Part shown: positions 1 to 7,819 of the stretch, piece after piece
Layout: every line of letters begins with the position of its first letter
Numbering within the stretch: the stretch's first letter is position 1
Assembly: GCA_002747135.1 (NCBI GenBank)
Contig: PDTE01000007.1
Coordinates: forward strand, 1-32,198
Reading direction: 5' to 3'
DNA length: 32,198 nucleotides
Source of the DNA: Desulfobulbus propionicus
GTDB lineage: Bacteria; Desulfobacterota; Desulfobulbia; Desulfobulbales; Desulfobulbaceae
The notes under the pieces: model-generated
What the model saw: the letters and a program-made list of their open reading frames with translations, nothing else
What the model was told of the DNA's origin: nothing
Database searches by the model: none
Translations under genes and position numbers: made by a program

Positions 1-60
1 TCTCTTTTCAATAGGCCTGCCTTGCCTTTCCCTGCTCCGCACCCGCCTCACCTTAAAAAA

Positions 61-83
61 GTAACGCTCACAGGGCATGTACC
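61..83 (+). repeat. Block G copy 1, upstream of a family A element
   Basis: A stretch of about 23 bp reads GTAACGCTCACAGGGCATGT and onward. Close relatives occur at 10614-10637 and about 25334-25358. In all three places an A-type palindrome opening with GTAAC follows 20-27 bp later, so the two parts may form one composite repeat. No coding function is visible. Confidence 0.55.
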
Positions 84-102
84 CTCTTTATGGTATTTGC
101 CT

Positions 103-211
103 GTAACTGCTCACAGCTCACCCCTCTTTGCACGATCACGACCCGCCGCATAGAGGGGCTATAGCTGCCCGTCGTGCTTGTCCAGATAGGGGCCAGCCTG
201 AGAGCAGTTAC
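103..211 (+). repeat. Family A element, core form (109 bp)
   Basis: It begins GTAACTGCTCACAGCTCACC and ends GAGAGCAGTTAC, giving terminal inverted repeats of about 10-12 bp. Two internal hairpins are visible: CCCCTCT with AGAGGGG, and GCTGCC with GGCAGC. The same core recurs at 2306-2411, 8237-8344, 14441-14549, 15841-15949 (approximate), 21797-21905 (approximate) and 32093-32198. No matching target duplication is seen at this copy. Confidence 0.9.
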
Positions 212-254
212 GTTGAAGACACGCTTCGGCCCAACCGATTTTTCGATATCTCAT

Positions 255-450
255 CAGCCCGGGCGGCACCATCTTCGCCAGTATTCTGGCAGCACATATA
301 CCTATGGCGGGAAACCCGCAACCCAGGAGACCTTAGGCCTCAAATAATTTCTTGTTTTTTATGACAGGAATTGAGGAGTAAGTCACTGAGTATAATGAGT
401 TACCAAAAACTACCGAACCTGGCACCGCCTGAGCTGATGAGAAATCCGGG
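255..450 (+). repeat. Family B element copy 1, split by an IS end
   Basis: The left part (255-302) and right part (about 391-450) together match the uninterrupted B copy at 21661-21780. The right part carries the conserved TATAATGAG and GAACCTGGCACCGCCTGAGC. Between them lie about 88 bp absent from the other B copies, including the C-family IS end at 347-387. This is a nested insertion, or its excision remnant. A D element follows directly. Confidence 0.75.
347..387 (+). mobile_element. Family C: solitary IS end inside repeat B
   Basis: The 41-bp stretch TTTCTTGTTTTTTATGACAG, continuing to AGTCACT, nearly matches 5911-5952 (plus strand) and 6652-6695 (minus strand). At those two sites it lies directly after the stop codon of a transposase-like C-terminus. 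It is therefore read as the right end of a decayed insertion sequence. No coding sequence remains at this copy. Confidence 0.65.
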
Positions 451-451
451 C

Positions 452-617
452 TCGTGTCCTGTCATCGCTGCTCTGTCGTCTCCTGCTTGTCTTTTTCAGC
501 CCTTATCCAGCCTTGCCCTGTGTCACCTGGCACTACTATGCAACGCAGGACAAGACTCCATAAGGACAGGAAAAATCCGGCGCAATATCCTGACATTTCA
601 GCGTTGACATGAGACGA
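452..617 (+). mobile_element. Family D MITE-like element, copy 1 (166 bp)
   Basis: It matches 14612-14777 in the same orientation and 13534-13699 in the reverse orientation, each 166 bp long. The ends are inverted repeats of about 19 bp related to TAGTGTCCTGTCAACGCTG. Here the terminal bases have drifted, reading CGTGTCCTG at the left and GACGAG at the right. It abuts B on its left and ends 12 bp before the stop of the ParB-like gene. Confidence 0.85.
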
Positions 618-628
618 GCTGGTATAAT

Positions 629-1630
629 TCAGGTGATTTTTTTGAGCAGAGGAAGCACCTCTTCAAAGGCAGCCTTGTTCGCGAAGGTGAGGCTTAGGGT
701 CAATTCATCTCGCTCAAATGACGGGCTTGCTGTAACTGTCATATTCGAACCAAGCTGCAGGCTGTTTACATAGTGCTGGAACTCCATTTTTGCCCGGCTT
801 AACTGCGGAGAACAAAGGGTCTTAAGGTGGTTTAATAATTGGGCGCCAAGCTGAGGCTTGTTTGCCTTGTCCGCAAGAGATGGCTGCCAGGCCTCAAGCA
901 ATGCAATTGCAGATATCTGCTCTCTTTTGCCCAGCTCATAAGTCAGGTCGATCAGTTTACTTTGCTTGGAAGCGCCAAATCTGAAGGCCGCTATGATGTT
1001 GTTGAGGAACTTTTGCTCCTTACGGGAAAACCGCAACAGTTTAGTTCCCGCCCTCGGTTGAATCATGCCGCTATGCAGCGACGCAATCACTGAGTCTTCC
1101 AGTTCAAGAAGCTGCATCAAGCTCTCACCCTGATGCCTGCTGTACCCCATGCACTCAAGTAAAAGATCAGTACCCTGTCCGGCCGCAGCCCTGCTTGCCT
1201 GCTGAAGCAACAAGGCGTCATCTATAATACTGCTTTTGTCAGCATCTTGCTGCTTATAGAGATAAATGAGACAAAATAGCTTTTGCGGGGCAATATTTTG
1301 AGGAAGAACATATGCCGGAACAGTTGTCAGGTGAAAGCGTTCAGCCATAGTCAACAGATCTAAGCCATTGAGAAGCCCATGTCTATCTGTTGTAAGTTTA
1401 CGTACCAGAAGGGGAGGATGAATGACGCCATACGATAATAAGCTGCTCTGATTATTTCGTTTCTGCTGGCTGGCAGCTGCGGGCAGGAAAGGATATCCTG
1501 ACAGATCGATACTTACTCTTTCGATCTGGGCAAGTGGATATGTTTGATGCAGGCCTTGAGGTGTGATGATTCGCTCGTGACGATGTCTTTTATCTGGACA
1601 TCTGTTCAAAGACAGATGGTAACTGCTCAC
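629..1630 (-). CDS. ParB-like nuclease-domain protein (degenerate)
   Basis: A 333-residue protein whose residues about 35-130 resemble the ParB/Spo0J N-terminal domain. Visible matches are an isoleucine-led opening strand, the SLLSYGVIHPPLLVRK stretch (the usual 'GxxxPxxVR' region) and TVPAYVLP where ParB has 'xVPxxV'. The canonical GERR and ENLQR boxes are replaced by LLNG and YKQQDAD, so DNA partitioning or nuclease activity is doubtful. The C-terminal half is helical and unrecognised. The only start giving full length is a GTG at 1628-1630 that lies inside the palindromic repeat 1619-1691. The same repeat supplies an AGAGGGG ribosome-binding-like site six bases upstream. A TTG at 1607-1609 is an alternative start. 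It lies 241 bp downstream of the IHF gene on the same strand. The ParB-like assignment rests on motif reading only. Confidence 0.6.
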   Translation of the reverse strand: MSSYHLSLNRCPDKRHRHERIITPQGLHQTYPLAQIERVSIDLSGYPFLPAAASQQKRNNQSSLLSYGVIHPPLLVRKLTTDRHGLLNGLDLLTMAERFHLTTVPAYVLPQNIAPQKLFCLIYLYKQQDADKSSIIDDALLLQQASRAAAGQGTDLLLECMGYSRHQGESLMQLLELEDSVIASLHSGMIQPRAGTKLLRFSRKEQKFLNNIIAAFRFGASKQSKLIDLTYELGKREQISAIALLEAWQPSLADKANKPQLGAQLLNHLKTLCSPQLSRAKMEFQHYVNSLQLGSNMTVTASPSFERDELTLSLTFANKAAFEEVLPLLKKIT

Positions 1631-1691
1631 AGCTCACCCCTCTTCGGGCGATCACGACCCGCCCGAAGAGGGGTGAGCTGTGAGCAGTTAC
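1619..1691. repeat. Family A derivative: perfect 31-bp inverted repeat
   Basis: Two 31-base arms (1619-1649 and 1661-1691) are exact reverse complements around the 11-base loop GATCACGACCC. The outer part is the GTAACTGCTCACAGCTCACC end of family A, present here at both ends. The element therefore looks like A with its right half replaced by a mirror copy of the left. It overlaps the start of the ParB-like gene. Confidence 0.9.
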
Positions 1692-1871
1692 CTGTGGAGA
1701 TGGCAATGAATAACTCATTGTTTTGCCTCCCTGCTTCAGGTCATCTTCAGTTGATCCTTCATCACCCAGTCCTCAACGCAGCGCAACGACGCTTGCGGTT
1801 TCGTGTACTCGGACAGTGAACATGACCTGAATCAGGGCGTACATTCCAAAGACATATTTTTTCCCCGGCTC

Positions 1872-2159
1872 CTATGCGTCATTAATCCTGGTGCGCAGGA
1901 TTCCGGAGGGCTTGAAGGTGACAACTCTGCGTGCATCAAGAATAAGTTCGCTGCCGGTCTGGGGATTTCTCCCTCGCCGGGGGTTTTTATCCTTGATGTT
2001 GAACTTGCCAAATCCACTGAGCAGTAAATCCTGTCCGCTGATAAGTGAGTCTTTTGCAAGGGCAAGGAAGGTTTCCACTGATTGTGTTGCCTCGGATTTT
2101 GTTAACATTGGATGACTTTTATAAATCTGTTGAACCAAGTCGGCCTTAGTGAGTGTCAT
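1872..2159 (-). CDS. ihfA: Integration host factor alpha / HU-family DNA-binding protein
   Basis: A 95-residue member of the bacterial DNA-bending (HU/IHF) family, the usual length. The N-terminus MTLTKADLVQQIY is the helical dimerisation part. The arm region GFGKFNIKDKNPRRGRNPQTG carries the RNP triplet whose proline intercalates DNA, and ARRVVTFKPSGILRTRIN completes the family signature. ARRVVTF and the 'KNPRRGRNP' style favour the IHF alpha subunit over HU. An upstream in-frame extension to 2267 was rejected because the ATG at 2157-2159 has a strong GGGAGGT ribosome-binding site and gives family length. A family A element (2256-2411) has inserted about 100 bp upstream, between this gene and enolase, and may separate or alter its promoter. 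Expected role: nucleoid organisation and bending at promoters and recombination sites. Confidence 0.88.
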   Translation of the reverse strand: MTLTKADLVQQIYKSHPMLTKSEATQSVETFLALAKDSLISGQDLLLSGFGKFNIKDKNPRRGRNPQTGSELILDARRVVTFKPSGILRTRINDA

Positions 2160-2255
2160 GGTGTACCTCCCTCTGTCGGGATAATCATTTCTGGGCAGAG
2201 TTGTAATATTCAGCCCATGGATCTGTAGGAGCTGGCTCGTGAGTCTTCCTGTGCT

Positions 2256-2411
2256 GTCATTGCTCACTGGGTGTGTAACCCTCTCATTGTACCTGCCGCA
2301 AACGTGTAACTGCTCTCAGGCTGCCCATCTTTGGACAAGCACGATGGGCATATAGCCCCTCTATGCGGCGGGTCGTGATCGTTCAAAGAGGGGTGAGCTG
2401 TGAGCAGTTAC
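2256..2411 (-). mobile_element. Family A element, long form (156 bp), with near-perfect target duplication
   Basis: This is the core (2306-2411, reverse orientation) plus the roughly 50-bp extension found in long copies, here GCTCACTGGGTGTGTAAC and onward. Flanks 2248-2255 (CCTGTGCT) and 2412-2419 (CATGTGCT) match at 7 of 8 positions, as expected for an aged 8-bp target duplication. It lies between ihfA and eno. Confidence 0.88.
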
Positions 2412-2441
2412 CATGTGCTGGGTATTGTGTGCCGGTTTATG

Positions 2442-3749
<1,308 letters not shown>

Positions 3750-3774
3750 TTACAATGTTTCAAATATGTTACAA

Positions 3775-4980
3775 TCACACAACACTTGCTATGTTGAAAA
3801 TTGGCAGGTACATGGCAACGACCAGGCCGCCAATCATTCCACCTAAAAAGACCATCAACAGAGGTTCGATCATGGCGGTCAGGTTTTCTACCGCCTGATC
3901 AACCTCTTCGTCATAAAAGTCAGCAATTTTTTCGAGCATTGCGTCCAGGGCGCCAACTGACTCCCCAACATTGATCATCTGTACAACCATGTTGGGAAAA
4001 ACGCCGGATTCTTCCAGAGGTTCAGCTATCGCCCGTCCCTCAGCAATACTGTCTGCCACCCGGAAGACTGCCCGTTCAATAACCTTGTTGCCAGATGTTT
4101 TGCCAACGACCTGTAACGCCTCAAGGATGGCGACACCGCTGGTTAACATTGTGCTGAGCGTTCTGGTAAACTTTGCGACCGCCACTTTGCGCAGTAAATC
4201 ACCAAATATTGGCGCCTTGAGAAGAGCTGCGTCAATTTTTATGCGTCCGCTTTCTGTGGCATAGAATTTTTTGAATAACCATATAAAAAGAAACATACCA
4301 ACAAAAACATAGAAAAAATACTGTTTAAATCCCCTGCTCATACTCACAACTATCTGCGTAGGGACAGGGAGCTCAGAACCAAAACTCTGAAACATCTTAT
4401 CGAAAACAGGAATGACAAAAATCAGGATAATCACGAGTATGATAATGGATATACCAAGACAGATTGCCGGATAGGTCATGGCTCCCTTTATTTTTTTCTG
4501 CAGTGCCATTGCCTTTTCCTTGAACGTGGCAAGTCTGGACAAAATGGTATCCAGAATCCCGCCCATTTCGCCGGCCTCAATCATGTTTGAGTATAGATTA
4601 TCAAATATTTTTGGATGCTTACGCATCGCGTCGGCTAGAGTGGTACCGGTTTCAACATCGTTGAGGATCTCTGTCAAAACATCTTTGAAGGTTGGGTTGC
4701 TTTGCTGCTTACCCAGTATTTGCAGGCATTGTACCAAGGGGAGCCCTGCGTCAATCATGGTGGACAGCTGGCGGGTAAAAATTACCAGGTCTTTTCCTGT
4801 TACCTTGGGCTTAAAAAGAGGAATACTTTCAAGGATGTCCTTGGGTTTTTCCTTAATTTTAGCGACCTCAATGCGGAGGCGGCGGAGTTGTGCTAGTGCT
4901 GATGCTTCGTCAGGTGCTTCCAGTTCACCTTTTCGCCTTTCACCGTAACTGTTTTTTCCTTTCCAAACATAAACTGGCAT
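3775..4980 (-). CDS. pilC: Type IV pilus / type II secretion inner-membrane platform protein
   Basis: A 401-residue GspF/PilC-family protein, the inner-membrane platform that couples the assembly ATPase to pilin polymerisation. The N-terminal segment (MPVYVWKGKNSYGERRKGELEA) is typical of PilC and GspF. The two cytoplasmic T2SSF domains are visible as parallel blocks: FTRQLSTMIDAGLPLVQCLQIL at about 68-89, and FTRTLSTMLTSGVAILEALQVV in the second half. Each is followed by a 'M.. .GE..G.LD..L..' motif. Hydrophobic stretches near residues 170-195, 220-240 and 370-395 are the expected membrane spans. No other pilus gene is adjacent, so pilus and secretion roles cannot be separated by context, though the sequence is closer to PilC. 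The start ATG at 4978-4980 fits the family N-terminus. Confidence 0.92.
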   Translation of the reverse strand: MPVYVWKGKNSYGERRKGELEAPDEASALAQLRRLRIEVAKIKEKPKDILESIPLFKPKVTGKDLVIFTRQLSTMIDAGLPLVQCLQILGKQQSNPTFKDVLTEILNDVETGTTLADAMRKHPKIFDNLYSNMIEAGEMGGILDTILSRLATFKEKAMALQKKIKGAMTYPAICLGISIIILVIILIFVIPVFDKMFQSFGSELPVPTQIVVSMSRGFKQYFFYVFVGMFLFIWLFKKFYATESGRIKIDAALLKAPIFGDLLRKVAVAKFTRTLSTMLTSGVAILEALQVVGKTSGNKVIERAVFRVADSIAEGRAIAEPLEESGVFPNMVVQMINVGESVGALDAMLEKIADFYDEEVDQAVENLTAMIEPLLMVFLGGMIGGLVVAMYLPIFNIASVV

Positions 4981-5037
4981 TCGTTGTACTCCAGGTAACC
5001 CTTTTCAGTTTTTCTGTCTTATTTAAGGGATTAATGA

Positions 5038-5066
5038 TTGACAGATACTTTGAACAGCTTTATAAA
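5038..5066 (+). promoter_or_regulatory. Consensus-like sigma70 promoter for the PxxKW-like gene
   Basis: TTGACA at 5038-5043 and TATAAA at 5061-5066 are separated by exactly 17 bp, close to the sigma70 ideal. The predicted transcript starts near 5073, leaving a leader of about 100 nt before the ATG at 5173. The region lies between the divergent pilC-like gene and the small gene. Confidence 0.65.
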
Positions 5067-5172
5067 ACGGGACTCTTCAGGAGAGGGTATCCGTAGAGGA
5101 ATCATATTTTATTGTAGGGGCTTCTTTTTCCTGATTCAAGAAAAAGTTTATATTTTTTCAGGAGTTGTTGTT

Positions 5173-5418
5173 ATGCAGAGCCGTGACATCGCAAAATTTA
5201 GTAACGGACATTTTCAGTCAATCATCGACAAGTGTGAAGGGTGTGAAAGGATTGTTGAGGTAGAGAAAACGAAATACTGCAAGACCTATCTTCGGCCTGA
5301 AACCAGGTGGCGGCTGGGAATATGTAATTTTGCGACCCATGAAAAGCCAGAAGTAAACATCGCAAAAGTCAGGATTAATCCGCTTAAAGCAGCCAAAAGG
5401 GCTTCAAAAAGAAAATAA
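5173..5418 (+). CDS. PxxKW-like small cysteine-rich protein
   Basis: An 81-residue basic protein. The stretch CEGCERIVEV, YCKTYLRPETRWRLGICNFATH and the tail NPLKAAKRASKRK match, as I recall it, the 'PxxKW family cysteine-rich protein' of deltaproteobacteria. In that family a central CxxC, a YC, the P-x-x-K/R-W box and a C-N-x-A-T-H are conserved. Here the box reads PETRW, with arginine in place of lysine. The N-terminal cysteines I would expect in longer members are absent, so this is a short version. Four cysteines remain and could bind metal. The function of the family is unknown to me. The ATG at 5173 is preceded by AGGAG with 8-base spacing. A good promoter (5038-5066) suggests the gene is expressed alone. 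The identification comes from memory of the family pattern. Confidence 0.7.
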   Translation: MQSRDIAKFSNGHFQSIIDKCEGCERIVEVEKTKYCKTYLRPETRWRLGICNFATHEKPEVNIAKVRINPLKAAKRASKRK

Positions 5419-5480
5419 CGCCTCTTTTGTAACTGCTCGCAGGGAGTTTACCCCCCCCTGTTTTTCAGTGAGCTCGAACT

Positions 5481-5506
5481 TTCGGGGACACCTTACTTAT
5501 TTATTT
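5481..5506 (+). repeat. Family E (REP-like) unit
   Basis: The unit CGGGGACACCTTACTTATTT recurs with few changes at 6943-6968, 7038-7066 (reverse), 8143-8165 and near 8440-8475 (reverse). It resembles the short REP sequences associated with REP-associated tyrosine transposases, but no such gene is in the window. Confidence 0.6.
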
Positions 5507-5613
5507 AACTTCCAAAAAATGGGTGAACTCCTGTTATTGAGCCCTTGACAATACGATCAAAACCAGTTATTTATTCCGTGATCAGACCTGAAAATTTTTC
5601 TCTAAGTTGCTTC

Positions 5614-5734
5614 ATAAAGGTGTTGAAATAATCAGTCTATTTCTTTGAAACTGAGTTGTTCTGCAAGGCAAGCTTTTTTGTCGAGTTTGCGCAGAACTAC
5701 AAAGAGTTACGCTGGTCTTTTCAGCGCTCTTTTC
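5614..5734 (+). mobile_element. Family F MITE-like element, copy 1
   Basis: About 120 bp, largely matching 6506-6630. Conserved landmarks are GTTGAAA near the left end, TTTGCGCAGAACTACAAA and GTTACGCTG inside, and TCTTTTCA near the right end. The ends are inverted repeats, best preserved in the second copy. No coding capacity is convincing. It stands just upstream of a transposase tail remnant. Confidence 0.7.
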
Positions 5735-5822
5735 CTGAGTCGCTTTCTTTTGTATTTATTGGAACTTGTCGGAATTTTTCATTATACAAAAGATGCGGCT
5801 CATTTGGACTATATTATTGGGG

Positions 5823-5840
5823 TGCGGGCGTCTGCCCGCA
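5823..5840. repeat. Short perfect hairpin within an IS remnant
   Basis: TGCGGGC (5823-5829) and GCCCGCA (5834-5840) flank a GTCT loop. The related transposase tail at 6693-6932 lacks this hairpin at the aligned position, so it looks like a small local insertion. Confidence 0.5.
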
Positions 5841-5911
5841 TTGGATTAACAACTCTGCTAAACGTGATATTGGATGCATCTACTGAAAATTTAATGAAAA
5901 TCGCTGCCTGA
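5838..5911 (+). pseudogene. Transposase-like C-terminal remnant
   Basis: The last 22 or so codons before the TGA at 5909-5911 read LNVILDASTENLMKIAA. They align at protein and DNA level with LNAFLTASTEDLLKMAA at the end of the remnant at 6693-6932. Both are followed immediately by the C-family end sequence. This is the 3' stub of a mobile-element gene; the rest is missing. I cannot assign the IS family. Confidence 0.6.
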
Positions 5912-5952
5912 TTTTCTTGTTTTTTATGACAGGAACTGAGGAGTAGGTCACT
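5911..5952 (+). mobile_element. Family C: IS end following transposase remnant
   Basis: ATTTTCTTGTTTTTTATGAC, continuing to GGAGTAGGTCACT, directly follows the stop codon of the transposase tail. The same junction occurs in reverse at 6652-6695, and the end sequence occurs alone at 347-387. Confidence 0.65.
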
Positions 5953-6017
5953 AAACAGTATTACTTTTGTCTGTGAATTTATGCTCTATAAATAAAAATT
6001 AACAAAAGGAGGAAAGC

Positions 6018-6383
6018 TTGAAATCTATACAGTTTGTTGTCTATGCTACAGTACTTGTTTCGGTGCTCCTTGCAGGTTGTGGGAGTAATGTTACAAAATC
6101 AAGAATAGCTACATACAAAACTTTAGACCCTAATCATTCAGAGTGGAAAATTCATGCAACTGCTGATACAGGATCATTTGGGAGTGCAATCTCAATTTTT
6201 ATTAATAATGAAAATGTAATAAATGGGGATCTGAATATTACAACAGGTATCGGCCACTTCTCTGGTAGCTATGAAGGGAAGACTATCGATGCGGAATGCT
6301 CTTTAGATCAAAGGGGAATTGGGATGTTTAACAGGTGTAAGATTTTTATTGATAGCGAAGAATTTACGGAGTTTACATTCTGA
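6018..6383 (+). CDS. Small predicted lipoprotein, unknown function
   Basis: A 121-residue protein starting with TTG at 6018-6020, five bases after a strong AAGGAGG ribosome-binding site (6006-6012). The N-terminus has a hydrophobic signal (FVVYATVLVSVLLAGC) with a clear lipobox LAGC and lipidated Cys21. The mature part (about 100 residues) is rich in beta-prone stretches such as WKIHATADTGSFGSAISIFI and LNITTGIGHFSGSYEGKTI. Two further cysteines (in AECSL and NRCKI) could form a disulfide. I do not recognise the family. Its codon use is AT-rich like the Fic gene and unlike the core genes. It lies between two sets of mobile remnants (F copy 1 plus transposase tail on the left, F copy 2 plus transposase tail on the right), which suggests horizontal acquisition. 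Confidence 0.75.
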   Translation: MKSIQFVVYATVLVSVLLAGCGSNVTKSRIATYKTLDPNHSEWKIHATADTGSFGSAISIFINNENVINGDLNITTGIGHFSGSYEGKTIDAECSLDQRGIGMFNRCKIFIDSEEFTEFTF

Positions 6384-6505
6384 TTTTTTTTCAATTATAA
6401 TCAGTAATGTCCGGTTAAAAAATTGCAGGTAAAAATTATTCGGCGAAATGCCGGGGACAGCTTGCTTTTTAATCCGAGAGAGTTTTTATTTGATGTAACT
6501 ATGCC

Positions 6506-6630
6506 TTATAAAGGGCGTTGAAACAATCAATCTGTCTCTTTGAAACTTTGTTGTTTTTCAAAGAAAAGCTTTTCGTCGGGTTTGCGCAGAACTACAAAAA
6601 GTTACGCTGATCTTTTCAACACCCTTTTAT
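6506..6630 (+). mobile_element. Family F MITE-like element, copy 2
   Basis: About 125 bp. The left end ATAAAGGGCGTTGAAACAAT and the reverse complement of the right end, ATAAAAGGGTGTTGAAAAGA, form a terminal inverted repeat of about 22 bp with one indel. It matches copy 1 at 5614-5734. No clear target duplication was found. Confidence 0.75.
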
Positions 6631-6651
6631 GGTGCAACTGAAACAGATTTT

Positions 6652-6695
6652 AGTACCTTAATCCTCGATTCCTGTCATAAAAAACTAGAAAATCA
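6652..6695 (-). mobile_element. Family C: IS end, reverse orientation
   Basis: Read on the minus strand this is GATTTTCTAGTTTTTTATGA and onward, directly after the stop of the transposase remnant at 6693-6932. It matches 5911-5952 and 347-387. Confidence 0.65.
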
Positions 6696-6932
6696 AGCTG
6701 CCATTTTCAATAAATCTTCAGTAGATGCGGTCAAAAAGGCATTGAGCATGTTGGGTAACCGTGCCCCTTTGATCGTCAACAGATATCTATTTTGTCGGAA
6801 AAGTTTACGGATAATCCCATGTGCTCTGAGCAGCCGCAAACAGCGACTTGTTTTCGCCGACAGCTGCTGGTCCGTTCATCGTGCAGCAAAAGATGATTCT
6901 GACAGGTGATGACGTAGCATCTTGTTGGTGAA
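6693..6932 (-). pseudogene. Decayed transposase C-terminal fragment
   Basis: The minus strand reads as an 80-codon frame with one internal TGA. The C-terminal stretch is CLRLLRAHGIIRKLFRQNRY, then LLTIKGARLPNMLNAFLTAS, ending at a TGA at 6693-6695. The 'LLRAHGIIRK...RYLLT.KG' pattern looks like a winged-helix tail that I associate with certain mobile-element proteins, but I cannot name the family. The upstream part is lost or unrecognisable. A paralogous tail sits at 5838-5911. Confidence 0.6.
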
Positions 6933-6942
6933 TTCGGAAGAT

Positions 6943-7068
6943 TTCGGGGACGCCTTACTTATTTATTGCCGGGAATTCCGGGAACATCTTGTCTGTTTTT
7001 TCAACTCCGTGATTATACAAATGCTTTATCTTCTGATAATAAACAAGCAAGGTGTTTCCCGAAATCCC
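6943..7068 (-). repeat. E-bounded unit, left copy (uninterrupted)
   Basis: The reverse complement of this stretch matches the right-hand copy at 8143-8475 almost base for base once the family A insertion at 8187-8344 is removed. Landmarks in that orientation are CAGAAGATAAAGCATTTGT, GTTGAAAAAACAGACAAGAT and GTTCCCGGAATTCCCGGCAA. The two copies form an inverted repeat around the Fic region. This copy keeps the site into which A inserted on the other side. Confidence 0.85.
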
Positions 7069-7075
7069 CGGAAAT

Positions 7076-7176
7076 CATAGCTGCCAGTCGTGCTTGTCCA
7101 GATAGGGGCAGCCTGAGAGCAGTTACACGTTTGAGGTCGGTAAAACCAGAGCGTTACACCCCCAGTGAGTAGTTAC
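7076..7176 (+). repeat. Family A element, truncated (right half plus extension)
   Basis: It starts inside the core at ATAGCTGCCAGTCGTGCTTG and continues through GAGAGCAGTTAC. It then runs through the long-form extension (CGTTTGAGG, AACCAGAGCGTTACAC, CCCAGTGAGTAGTTAC). The left half of the core is missing. It ends 24 bp before the Fic start codon, so it probably forms the Fic upstream region. Confidence 0.85.
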
Positions 7177-7200
7177 GAAAAAATATAAAAATGGTACAAT

Positions 7201-7749
7201 ATGAAGAGGAAGGATATAGACAAAAAGAGCTTGGAAAATGCTCATGAATTATTTGAGTCTGGTGATATACATAACATTGAAGTTGGAACGACTAAAGGGC
7301 TGCAAGAAATACATAGTTATTTATTTAAAGAACTCTATGATTTTGCAGGAAAAATCAGGAAAAAAAATATTTCGAAAGGTAATTTCCGTTTTGCTAATTC
7401 CTTATATTTGCATGAAGCTTTAGCAAAAATTGAAAAAATGCCTGAGGATACTTTTGAAAAAATAATTGCAAAATACGTTGAAATGAATATTGCCCATCCT
7501 TTTTTAGAAGGTAATGGCAGAAGCACACGAATTTGGCTGGATAAGATTTTAAAAAGGAACTTGAATAAAGTTGTTAACTGGCAATTTATCGATAAAGATT
7601 CATATTTACAGGCAATGGAACGAAGTCCTGTAAATGATCTAGAAATACGAACCCTCTTAAAGGAAAATTTAACAGCAAATGTGGAAGATAGAAACGTAAT
7701 CCTTAAAGGTATTGAACAATCATATTTTTATGAAGGATATGAAAAATAG
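7201..7749 (+). CDS. Fic-domain AMP transferase, class III (self-inhibited)
   Basis: A 182-residue Fic/DOC-family protein, normal for short class III Fic enzymes. These transfer AMP (or another nucleotide moiety) from a nucleotide to protein hydroxyls. The catalytic motif HPFLEGNGR is at residues 99-107 with His99 as general base, and the substrate flap lies around [12 protein letters not shown] (55-66). Near the C-terminus, SYFYEG (174-179) fits the (S/T)xxxE(G/N) inhibitory helix of class III proteins, with Glu178 expected to block ATP gamma-phosphate positioning. No separate antitoxin gene is therefore needed. The ATG at 7201 fits the family N-terminus, but no clear ribosome-binding site precedes it. 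The gene is strongly AT-rich compared with the flanking housekeeping genes, sits inside a 125-bp inverted repeat and is followed by an attC-like site at 7820-7877. All of this points to acquisition as a mobile cassette. Its target is unknown. Confidence 0.92.
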   Translation: MKRKDIDKKSLENAHELFESGDIHNIEVGTTKGLQEIHSYLFKELYDFAGKIRKKNISKGNFRFANSLYLHEALAKIEKMPEDTFEKIIAKYVEMNIAHPFLEGNGRSTRIWLDKILKRNLNKVVNWQFIDKDSYLQAMERSPVNDLEIRTLLKENLTANVEDRNVILKGIEQSYFYEGYEK

Positions 7750-7819
7750 TTGTTCCAGCAGATAGCATGTTTCAAAATAAGAAAAAACCGATGATAAAAA
7801 AATACAAATATGAAGTAAC

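Noticed and set aside
128..607. Open frames of 78 codons at 128-364 and 371-607
   Set aside because: Both lie entirely in repeat families A, B, C and D, change frame between copies, and have no ribosome-binding site or recognisable protein.
605..628. TTGACA plus TATAAT near 605-628 as a promoter
   Set aside because: The spacing is about 13 bp, too short for sigma70, and the sequence is the end of a D element pointing into the 3' end of a convergent gene.
1619..1691. Target duplication around the perfect palindrome
   Set aside because: GACAGATG on the left and CTGTGGAG on the right do not match in register; a shifted partial match (GAGATG) is too weak.
2160..2267. N-terminal extension of the IHF-like protein to 2267
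   Set aside because: The extension overlaps the family A insertion site and exceeds family length, while the ATG at 2157-2159 has a strong ribosome-binding site.
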